In this document: piece by piece, positions 1 to 6,060 of the stretch | Numbering within the stretch: the first letter of the stretch is position 1 | Layout: each line of letters opens with the position of its first letter | Origin: WJMT01 sp041686095 | Lineage (GTDB): Bacteria > Acidobacteriota > Aminicenantia > Aminicenantales > Aminicenantaceae | Direction of reading: 5' to 3' | NCBI GenBank assembly: GCA_041686095.1 | Contig: JAWLEN010000033.1 | Coordinates: 1-23,579, forward strand | Length of the DNA: 23,579 nucleotides | Made by a program: the position numbers and the translations under genes | The notes under the pieces: generated by a model | What the model was told of the DNA's origin: nothing | The model's input: only the letters and a program-made list of their open reading frames with translations | Databases searched by the model: none

Positions 1-579
1 GATATCTTTGCTGAAACAGATATTGTTCCTATGGTCCCACAACAAGAAGGTGAAAAGAAATACTATGACCTTGCCAATCGGCCGGAGGAAGAGGTAGAGG
101 CCATAAAGGATGTTTATAACTATCAATTAAGAGGAGATACCACCATTGTGGAGAAAGCGCTCAAAGATATTGTCTCTGATTTCCGAAAAGCTCTGGATGA
201 AAAAGTGGGGAAAGAGGATTATGACAGCCATTATAACCTTGCTTTAGCTTTTATGGAACAGGGATTGATTGACGAAGCCATAGAAGAAGCGAAGATGGCT
301 TCCAAAGACGAAAAAGTGGCGGTGGACAGTTATAATGTGATCAGTTCCTGTTACCGCAGGAAAAAAGACAATAAGCAGGCTTTAAAGTGGCTTAAAAAAG
401 CCCTGGATTTAACCAAAGAAGGCACAGAATCCTACTTTTCTTTAAAATATGACATAGCTTCAGTTTATGAGGATTTAAGCGAATTTAAAAAGTCTATTGA
501 GATATATAAAGAAGTTAAGAAGTGGAACGAAGATTATAGAAATGTTAAAGAAAAAATTAAAGAAATAAAAAATAAATAG
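1..579 (+). CDS. TPR-repeat protein, 5'-truncated by the window edge
   Basis: The frame is open from base 1 (reads DIFAETDIVP before the first Met at 31), so the true start lies outside the window and Met31 is probably internal. About 192 residues are visible. A charged linker is followed by helical repeats with TPR spacing: YNLALAFMEQGLIDEAIEEA, then SYNVISSCYRRKKDNKQALKWLKKAL, then SLKYDIASVYEDLSEFKKSIEIYKEV. It ends in a Lys-rich tail. No catalytic motif is visible. TPR proteins are scaffolds for protein-protein contacts. The phrase about a dipeptide-linked YYDLA segment followed by a long helix and TPRs resembles large TPR proteins I recall from Acidobacteria and deltaproteobacteria, but partners are unknown. 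A sigma-54 activator follows 137 nt downstream. The fold is well supported; the function is not known. Confidence 0.8.
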   Translation, partial: DIFAETDIVPMVPQQEGEKKYYDLANRPEEEVEAIKDVYNYQLRGDTTIVEKALKDIVSDFRKALDEKVGKEDYDSHYNLALAFMEQGLIDEAIEEAKMASKDEKVAVDSYNVISSCYRRKKDNKQALKWLKKALDLTKEGTESYFSLKYDIASVYEDLSEFKKSIEIYKEVKKWNEDYRNVKEKIKEIKNK

Positions 580-716
580 ATAAAAAAGCATTATTCTCCC
601 CTCCTCTTATTTTTTTAACACTCCCATGAGAGCTTTAATCTTAGTGTGAATAGTCTTATTTATATGTGAGAAAAAGCGGTTTCTCAATCGTTATCTAAAT
701 TGGAGAGCAGGTCATT

Positions 717-1712
717 ATGATAAACGCAGAGGGTGATTATGGGGAGAATACTGTTTCTCTGCCAGATGATTTTAAAATGGTTGGAAACAGCCTCCCCATG
801 AAAAAGGTATTTAAATTTATTCATAAAGTCAAAGATATCAATGCTCCGGTTTTCATCAGCGGGGAAAGCGGCACGGGTAAAGAGCTGGTGGCAAGAAACA
901 TTCATTTAATCGGGGATCGGAGGGAAGAGAATTTTGTTGCCTTAAACTGCGGCGCTATTCCTGAAAATCTCTTAGAGAGTGAGCTGTTTGGATACACCAA
1001 AGGTTCTTTCACCGGGGCTTTAAGGGATAGACAGGGTTTGATTGAGGTGGCGGACAAAGGAGTTTTGTTTTTAGATGAAATCTGTGACTTATCCCCTATG
1101 CTTCAGTCTAAACTTCTTCGTGTTCTTCAGGAAAAGGAACTGAGAAGAATTGGAGAAAACAAGCCTCGCTGTGTTGATATAAAAGTGATAAGCGCTACTA
1201 ATAAGAACATAGATCAAGAAGTGAAAAAGGGTCGGTTCCGTGAAGATCTGTATTATCGGTTGAAAATAATTTCTGTTAAACTGCCTTCGCTTAGAGACAG
1301 AGGCTGTGACATTTTGTATCTCCTGGAATATTTTATTCAAAAATTCAGCAGAGACATGCATTTAAAAAAGCTTTGTTTTTCTTCGAGAGCTGTTGATTTT
1401 CTCATAAATTATTCTTGGCCTGGGAATGTAAGGGAGCTAAAAAATGAGGTGCTGAGATGCCTGGTTTTATGTCAGGATTCAGATATCATTTCTGAAAAAG
1501 ACCTTTCAAAAAAGATAGTGAAAGATGCTGAAAATACATCTCCTGTTTCTTATGATTTTTTTTCAGCCAGAGCCGAATTTGAAAAGAAGTATTTAAACCA
1601 AGCTCTAGCTCGTTTTAATTACAATCAAACTCAGACAGCCGAGAACATTGGTATCAGCCGCCAGGGGCTTTTCAAGCTGATAAGAAAACATCAGATTGAC
1701 ATACCCAGGTAA
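717..1712 (+). CDS. Orphan sigma-54-dependent transcriptional activator (AAA+ and Fis-type HTH, no receiver)
   Basis: 331 residues, close to PspF length. Only about 20 residues precede the AAA+ domain, so there is no receiver, GAF or PAS sensor module. Walker A GESGTGKE is at residues 49-56, the sigma-54 contact loop GSFTGA at 96-101 (Ser in place of the usual Ala of GAFTGA), Walker B VLFLDE at about 116-121, the arginine-finger region RFREDLYYRL follows, and the WPGNVREL motif is near residue 235. A C-terminal Fis-type helix-turn-helix (QTQTAENIGISRQGLFKLI) lies at about 304-323. These proteins remodel RpoN holoenzyme using ATP. Without a built-in sensor, control probably comes from a partner protein or from expression level. 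The start is supported by AGG/GGAG-like bases at 702-712. A hairpin (668-685) sits in the leader. No sigma-54 promoter target was found in the window. Confidence 0.93.
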   Translation: MINAEGDYGENTVSLPDDFKMVGNSLPMKKVFKFIHKVKDINAPVFISGESGTGKELVARNIHLIGDRREENFVALNCGAIPENLLESELFGYTKGSFTGALRDRQGLIEVADKGVLFLDEICDLSPMLQSKLLRVLQEKELRRIGENKPRCVDIKVISATNKNIDQEVKKGRFREDLYYRLKIISVKLPSLRDRGCDILYLLEYFIQKFSRDMHLKKLCFSSRAVDFLINYSWPGNVRELKNEVLRCLVLCQDSDIISEKDLSKKIVKDAENTSPVSYDFFSARAEFEKKYLNQALARFNYNQTQTAENIGISRQGLFKLIRKHQIDIPR

Positions 1713-1774
1713 GGATCCTGACCTAATTCGCATTAGAAGCATTTCTAATTCCGTGATAGAGTTTATTATACAGA

Positions 1775-1820
1775 TAAGGGGAAGGGCAAGGGATTCCTCA
1801 TCCCTTATCCTCTCCCCTTA
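1775..1820. repeat. Large imperfect hairpin with alternative pairings
   Basis: TAAGGGGA (1775-1782) pairs with TCCCCTTA (1813-1820), enclosing AAGGGAT (1788-1794) paired with ATCCCTT (1800-1806) around a 5-nt loop. A competing 8-bp stem GATAAGGG/CCCTTATC (1773-1780 with 1802-1809) is also possible, so two exclusive folds exist. It lies 62 nt after the stop of the sigma-54 activator. No T tract follows on either side, so it is not a standard intrinsic terminator. It could still protect a 3' end or be a repeat remnant: the flanking CCTGACCTA(A)TTC motif at 1717-1729 and 1835-1846 brackets it. Confidence 0.6.
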
Positions 1821-1835
1821 ATAAACATTATAAAC

Positions 1836-2086
1836 CTGACCTATTCATAAAAAAATGGCGATGTTCATTTATTTGTTTTGATCTCAAGGATATGCATACT
1901 TTTCAAAAAAATGACAACTGAAATATTTTTGTTTGTTTTTACTTTCATTTTAATCGCCATTTTTTTACCATATAGGCAAGCCGATCTCACTGCATCTGCT
2001 TCGTTACAGGGAACTCGCGGTGAAGGACCACAGCTTCGCACCCTGTGCCTCGCATCTGCAGCAACCTCGGCTTGTGAATAATCCAG
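1836..2086. repeat. Repeat element A (nested inverted repeats, MITE/REP-like)
   Basis: The copy has three nested layers. The outer ends, CTGACCTATTCATA at 1836-1849 and TGTGAATAATCCAG at 2073-2086, are degenerate inverted repeats. Next, AAAAAAATGGCGAT (1849-1862) is a perfect inverted repeat of ATCGCCATTTTTTT (1953-1966), enclosing 90 nt. Third, CAAGCCGA (1977-1984) pairs perfectly with TCGGCTTG (2067-2074), enclosing 82 nt. The same architecture recurs at 12656-13032. The enclosed 82-nt segment is richer in G+C than the surroundings and has GCATCTGC twice (1992-1999, 2052-2059). No transposase is encoded, so if mobile it depends on an enzyme elsewhere. Together with the hairpin at 1775-1820 it fills most of the gene-poor stretch 1713-2175. 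Confidence 0.75.
1865..1960 (-). other. Micro-ORF inside repeat element A (31 codons)
   Basis: On the minus strand an ATG inside the 14-bp inverted repeat opens a 31-residue frame beginning MAIKMKVKTNKNISVVIFLK and ending in TGA at 1865-1867. The element B loop gives a peptide beginning MAINIENKNRRNVQIMVLEK in the matching position. Lys, Asn and the hydrophobic core positions are kept although many codons differ. There is no clear Shine-Dalgarno; the bases just before ATG are GGTAAAAAA. It may be a real small peptide, a decayed ORF or a chance frame. It is listed as a candidate only. Confidence 0.3.
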
Positions 2087-2175
2087 ATAAATCACCTGTT
2101 TCACGGTTTTAGAAATGCTTACATTCACATTAATTGACTTGAATGATAGGCTTTTTTTTGATAAATTTCATCAAC

Positions 2176-2466
2176 ATGGATAAAAAGAACAAACAACAAG
2201 ATTCCAGGATATTTAAAGTAGAATGTCCCTGCTGTGGATCCCTATTATGGATAGATTCGACTCAAAAAGCAGCCATAAAGTTTGATAAGAAAAGGAAGAA
2301 AAAGGGAAATCTTGATGATCTGATTTTGAAAGAGAAAAAAAGAAAAGCTGCGTTTGAAACAAGACTTGAGTCCACGGCAGAATTGGCTAGAGAGAGGCAG
2401 AAAGAGGCTCAGAGAAGATATAAAGAAGCTTTCACACGGCTGGAAAAAAAGGACAATAAAGATTGA
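2176..2466 (+). CDS. Small zinc-knuckle / coiled-coil protein of unknown function
   Basis: Using ATG at 2176 the protein has 96 residues. A single Cys knuckle CPCCG lies at residues 17-21, giving a CxxC pair (17 and 20). It is followed by a strand-like segment, then a very Lys/Glu/Arg-rich helical tail (LILKEKKRKAAFETRLESTA and onward), probably a coiled coil. Only one CxxC is present, so zinc binding would need dimerisation or a partner. An in-frame ATG at 2143 would add 11 hydrophobic residues (MIGFFLINFIN). Neither start has a clear ribosome-binding site; I prefer 2176 because the knuckle then sits at the usual distance from the N-terminus. Similar short proteins are, as I recall, common hypothetical genes in Acidobacteria-like genomes. 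It ends 10 nt from the stop of the convergent antiporter gene. Confidence 0.72.
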   Translation: MDKKNKQQDSRIFKVECPCCGSLLWIDSTQKAAIKFDKKRKKKGNLDDLILKEKKRKAAFETRLESTAELARERQKEAQRRYKEAFTRLEKKDNKD

Positions 2467-2476
2467 TGCGGTCTTC

Positions 2477-3904
2477 TCAGCTTCCTATTTGAGTTTCATC
2501 TTCTCTGATCTTTGGTGACATAGTAAATCCGGTGAATCCAAATACAGCTAGAATGATGACAGAGATATAATTCATGAAAGCCCAGGGAAGATATGAAAAG
2601 GTAGACACACCTATGGTTCCTGTGATATAGACTCCTGCCATGCTCCAGGGGATTAGAGGCACGATGATGGCTCCACTTTCTTCCGCTATCCTGGATAAAT
2701 TTTTTGCAGCCAGATTTTTTCTTCTATAAATTGGAGCCAACAGTTCTTCTGGGATAATCATGGAGAGATAGGAACTTCCTGTGACCAGGGCAGTGACAAT
2801 GCATGCGGATATAGTGGTGATAACAAGACTGGATACTTTGCGGGTAAATTTCATGACCTTATCCAATATAGCTGAAAGCATTCCTGTTGACTGCATGATC
2901 CCCCCAAAACTGAAAGCGGTGAAGGCCACTAACTGAGTTTCCATCATACTCATTAATCCTCCCCTGGATATGAGCTGGTCTACTTGTTGAACCCCTGTGT
3001 TTGCCTGGTATCCCGTATTGATAGCCGAAGCAAATTCGGGGATGGATACACCTTGAAAACATACAGCAAGAACTCCAGCTAAAAAAGAGGAGAAAAGCAT
3101 TCCAGGAATAGTGGGTTTTTTTGTTGCCGCAAAGTAGAAGACAATAACCATAGGGAGCAGGAGAAGAATATTGAAATTAAAATTTTCTTTTAAAGTCTGA
3201 GTGATTATTATCATGCTTTCTGACTCTACTTCACTGGCTCCGTATTTGAGACCTATCAGCAAATAGATAAAAAGCCCCACCAACCAGGCAGGAGTCGCTG
3301 ACCACAGCATGTGTTTAATGTGGTCAAAGAGGTTTGAACCGGCAGCTACTGGAGCTAAGTTTGTGACATCTGAAAATGGAGACATTTTATCTCCAAAATA
3401 CGCTCCCGCCACTATGGCTCCTCCAGCTTGTCCAAGGGGGATTCCAAGTCCCATGGCTATTCCTATAAAAGCCACTCCAAGTGTTCCTATGGTTCCCCAG
3501 GATGTTCCTGTGGCAAGGGAGGTGAGAGAGCAAATAAAACAGGCCGTAACCAGAAAAAATTGGGGCGATATCAATTTAAGTCCGTAATAAATAACCATGG
3601 GAATTGTACCTGAGGCAATCCATGAACCGACCAAGATTCCCACACAGAGCATAATGAGAATAGCAGGCATAGCTTTATGTATTCCATTGACAATCCCTTT
3701 TTCCATCTCACTCCATTTGAATTTGAGAAAGAAACCGAGACATCCTGTTAAAAAGGCAGCTGCAACCAAAAGAACCTGAGGTCTGATCTGATAAATGCCG
3801 TAACCCACTCCAAGGAGGATCCCCATTGATATGAGGGGGATTAAAGCGATAATAAAGCGAGGCTTATCCGGAGCTTTTTTGTTTTCTTTTGAATGATTAT
3901 TCAT
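2477..3904 (-). CDS. nhaC: NhaC-family Na+/H+ antiporter
   Basis: 475 residues with about 11-12 hydrophobic segments, an inner-membrane transporter. Family signatures are clear: ATGTSWGTIGT at about 131-141 and the conserved GDKMSPFSDVTNLAP at 171-185, both hallmarks of NhaC/MleN-type carriers that exchange protons and Na+, in some members coupled to organic anions. The N-terminal 15 residues are hydrophilic and likely cytoplasmic. The ATG is preceded by an AAAGGG sequence 9 nt upstream. It follows the isoaspartyl dipeptidase gene by 37 nt on the same strand and probably shares its transcript, which leaves open an amino-acid or peptide-linked role rather than plain sodium export. Substrate cannot be fixed from sequence alone. 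Confidence 0.9.
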   Translation of the reverse strand: MNNHSKENKKAPDKPRFIIALIPLISMGILLGVGYGIYQIRPQVLLVAAAFLTGCLGFFLKFKWSEMEKGIVNGIHKAMPAILIMLCVGILVGSWIASGTIPMVIYYGLKLISPQFFLVTACFICSLTSLATGTSWGTIGTLGVAFIGIAMGLGIPLGQAGGAIVAGAYFGDKMSPFSDVTNLAPVAAGSNLFDHIKHMLWSATPAWLVGLFIYLLIGLKYGASEVESESMIIITQTLKENFNFNILLLLPMVIVFYFAATKKPTIPGMLFSSFLAGVLAVCFQGVSIPEFASAINTGYQANTGVQQVDQLISRGGLMSMMETQLVAFTAFSFGGIMQSTGMLSAILDKVMKFTRKVSSLVITTISACIVTALVTGSSYLSMIIPEELLAPIYRRKNLAAKNLSRIAEESGAIIVPLIPWSMAGVYITGTIGVSTFSYLPWAFMNYISVIILAVFGFTGFTMSPKIREDETQIGS

Positions 3905-3941
3905 TGGTTCATGCCCTTTTTGTTGGTGTCAAATCATTGTT

Positions 3942-5111
3942 TTATAAAAAAGTACTTTGAGCGATTAATTTTTTGTTCTCCATCATTTTTTTGCCCATAG
4001 CAAATAAATGGGTGAGATGGAATTGAGAATCAAAAACAATAATATCTGCATCAAATCCAGGGAAAAGCCTGCCTTTTTTCTTGAGTTGATAACAGGTTGC
4101 TGGATTTAGAGTGAAAATCTTTAGGGTTTTCTCAATATCAAGTGTGTTTTTATGGATCAAATAACGGAGATTGTTGAGGAGGCTTTCTTGATCAGCAATG
4201 GTAAGTCCTATCAAACTTCCTTGTGCATTGAAAACAGGCATGCTTCCATTGCTATCCGAACTCACTGTGATTCGATCCAGATTCGCCTTTTCATTTATGC
4301 ATTTTTGTATGGCATCGCCGATGCTGATAAGACCTTGATTTTTCTCTTCTGGATCAAGGCCGGCTGTAAAATCAATGGATCCTCCCTGTTTATTGAATCG
4401 AATGGATTCTTCGAGCAAGTCAGGATTTCTATTGCAGTGGGTTGGAATGATTTGGCTGGCCGGGATTTCTGTCTCATTGATGACACGAAAAATCATATCT
4501 AATCTGCTTTTTCCATCTCCCACATGACAGTGGAGGATTCCGGATTTGCTTCCCAGCATGCCCCCTACTCGGCATTCAGCAGCCAGCCGGCAAAATTCTC
4601 TAAAAGATGGCTGTGAAGAACGGTGATCTGATATGGCAACTTCTCCGGCTCCCACCACCTTGTCTATGAGAACAAGGTCCCGCTTAATACAGCCTGTTAA
4701 AGTGTTGGTGGGAATTTCATAGGAACCTGAGAAAATATAGGTAGATATTCCTTCAGCTTCCAGCCCTTTTGCTTTGGCATAGAGTGATTCCATGTGCCGA
4801 GTCACACTGTCGGTCCCGAGACATCCGATGACAGTGGTCACGCCACTAGAGATGATATTTTCAATCTTGATTTCAGGAGCTCGGGTTTCTGGCCCTCCTT
4901 CCCCACCTCCCCCAGTGATATGAACATGGCTGTCAATCAACCCAGGGGTTATGATATTTCCAGATACATCTATCTCTTCAACATCAACACCTTGAAGATC
5001 TATTTCTCCCGGATCACTAATGGAGATGATTTCACTTCCTGCTATTAATATGTCTTTGTTCCCCAATAGAGATGGGGTATAGACCTTCCCTCCTCTTAAT
5101 AGAGTGATCAT
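3942..5111 (-). CDS. iadA: Isoaspartyl (beta-aspartyl) dipeptidase, amidohydrolase superfamily
   Basis: 389 residues from ATG at 5111, chosen because AGGAG (5118-5122) precedes it by 6 nt and MITLLRGGKVYTP is the natural family N-terminus; the open frame extends 12 codons further to 5147 without support. It hydrolyses beta-aspartyl peptide bonds in dipeptides from damaged proteins. Visible features: HVH metal ligands (62, 64) in SHVHITGGGGEGG with Glu71; Tyr131 (FSGSYEIP); AISDHRS at 159-165; His196 (HCHVGD); His225 (IPTHCNRN); catalytic Asp286 (SSDSNGS). The bridging residue next to AISDHRS, a carboxylated Lys in the E. coli enzyme as I recall it, is Glu157 here. The nhaC gene follows by 37 nt. 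Confidence 0.95.
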   Translation of the reverse strand: MITLLRGGKVYTPSLLGNKDILIAGSEIISISDPGEIDLQGVDVEEIDVSGNIITPGLIDSHVHITGGGGEGGPETRAPEIKIENIISSGVTTVIGCLGTDSVTRHMESLYAKAKGLEAEGISTYIFSGSYEIPTNTLTGCIKRDLVLIDKVVGAGEVAISDHRSSQPSFREFCRLAAECRVGGMLGSKSGILHCHVGDGKSRLDMIFRVINETEIPASQIIPTHCNRNPDLLEESIRFNKQGGSIDFTAGLDPEEKNQGLISIGDAIQKCINEKANLDRITVSSDSNGSMPVFNAQGSLIGLTIADQESLLNNLRYLIHKNTLDIEKTLKIFTLNPATCYQLKKKGRLFPGFDADIIVFDSQFHLTHLFAMGKKMMENKKLIAQSTFL

Positions 5112-5180
5112 TTTAGTCTCCTTATTATAATGCTGGTGTCTAACCATAGCATAGAAAATTGAATTTTAAGGTATCATGGA

Positions 5181-5236
5181 AGTTGGAAATTTTCAAGGGA
5201 GAGAAAAATATAAATATTTCCTTGAAAAATCCAACT
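5181..5236. repeat. Long inverted repeat in the iadA/plsC-like divergent region
   Basis: AGTTGGAAATTTTCAAGG (5181-5198) is a near-perfect inverted repeat of CCTTGAAAAATCCAACT (5220-5236), with a 21-nt A/T-rich loop. Only the middle A/T step differs. No T run follows, so termination is unlikely. The right arm covers the putative -35 (5222-5227) of the downstream acyltransferase promoter, so it could be an operator. It could also fold in RNA if transcription starts further upstream. Confidence 0.6.
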
Positions 5237-5249
5237 AGGAAGGTAAAAA
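5222..5249 (+). promoter_or_regulatory. Candidate promoter of the PlsC-like gene
   Basis: TTGAAA (5222-5227), a 16-nt spacer and TAAAAA (5244-5249) form a weak sigma-70-like promoter. Transcription would begin near 5256, giving a leader of about 25 nt. An AGGAAGG followed by ATG-AAT-TAA (5251-5259) makes a two-codon mini-ORF that would be excluded from such a transcript. Confidence 0.3.
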
Positions 5250-5281
5250 TATGAATTAAAAAATTTAGACTGGATTATCAA

Positions 5282-6037
5282 ATGGATTATGAACGAGAGC
5301 TCCAAAGATTCAAACCTGTGATAAGGACTCTGGGGAATATCACTCTCTTAGGTAAAAAAGTAGTCTTAAAGGGAGAAGAAAATTTTGTTAAGTCTGGTCC
5401 TAATATAATCTTGGGAAATCATGCTGGAAGTTTTAAGGATATAGCGGTGTTATTTAAAATAGTTCCTCGTCCTATCATATTTACTGCGAACCAGGAAATA
5501 TTTGATAAAGACAAACTGAATCATTTGATCAGGCATTATCTCAAACATAATATTAGAACACTGGGGATTTTACTTGATTTTCTTTTAAGGCCCGTAAAAA
5601 TTCCTATTGTTTATTATATATCCAATAATATATCTAAAATAGGAACCATTCCTGTTGACCTGTACAGCAAGAAAAGAACAGCCATAGGAAAGTGCGAAGA
5701 AAATTTAAGGAAAGGAAGAGCTATTGTTTTGCTTCAGGGCGGAGGAATGGTTAAAAAAAACACAACCAATCCATTCATTAGTACTTTTAAAAGAGGACCT
5801 TCGATTATTTGCTACAACCTTTATAAGAGAGATGGAATCACCGTTCCAGTAACTCCTGTGGCCATATATGGGACCCAGAAACCTTTTCTGACCCCGGGTA
5901 AAGTTAAAGTGAATGTTGGCAAGCCCATGAAAATCCTGGATTACATTGAAGGGGGATTCAATCAAACAGTTGATAGATTCAAAACCGCTTTGGAAGCTCA
6001 GGTGAAGTCCTTATTAATAGAGATGATTCGTTCTTGA
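5282..6037 (+). CDS. Divergent PlsC-like lysophospholipid acyltransferase
   Basis: 251 residues, a usual length for 1-acylglycerol-3-phosphate acyltransferases, which add the second acyl chain in phospholipid synthesis at the inner membrane. The order of family blocks is recognisable: NIILGNHAGSFKD at 41-53 (block I), IGTIPVDLY at 120-128, an RAIVLLQGGGM block at 146-156 where FPEGT normally lies, FKRGPSIIC at 169-177, and VTPVAIYGT at 190-198 (block IV). The catalytic motif has five residues between His47 and Asp53 instead of the usual four, and the Glu of EGT is absent. Fold assignment is good; activity and substrate are uncertain. The start has only a weak ribosome-binding site. It is convergent with the foldase gene, 23 nt apart. 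Confidence 0.8.
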   Translation: MDYERELQRFKPVIRTLGNITLLGKKVVLKGEENFVKSGPNIILGNHAGSFKDIAVLFKIVPRPIIFTANQEIFDKDKLNHLIRHYLKHNIRTLGILLDFLLRPVKIPIVYYISNNISKIGTIPVDLYSKKRTAIGKCEENLRKGRAIVLLQGGGMVKKNTTNPFISTFKRGPSIICYNLYKRDGITVPVTPVAIYGTQKPFLTPGKVKVNVGKPMKILDYIEGGFNQTVDRFKTALEAQVKSLLIEMIRS

Positions 6038-6060
6038 TGTTCCGTCTAAGGTATTCTTTT

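Noticed and set aside
580..716. Intrinsic terminator after the TPR gene
   Set aside because: A T run exists at about 609-616 but the only pairing is A/T with no G/C stem.
1778..1792. G-quadruplex in GGGGAAGGGCAAGGG
   Set aside because: Only three G runs of three or more are present; pairing with the facing C-rich arm is more likely.
1865..2128. 87-residue minus-strand ORF across element A, and the 67-residue plus-strand ORF at 1878-2081
   Set aside because: Both simply traverse the repeat; apart from the shared micro-ORF core there is no similarity between copies and no translation signal.
3309..3779. Plus-strand ORFs opposite the antiporter gene
   Set aside because: Proline/serine-rich low-complexity translations antisense to a clear NhaC coding region.
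5112..5147. Upstream start for iadA
   Set aside because: The 12-codon extension lacks a ribosome-binding site, whereas AGGAG precedes the ATG at 5111.
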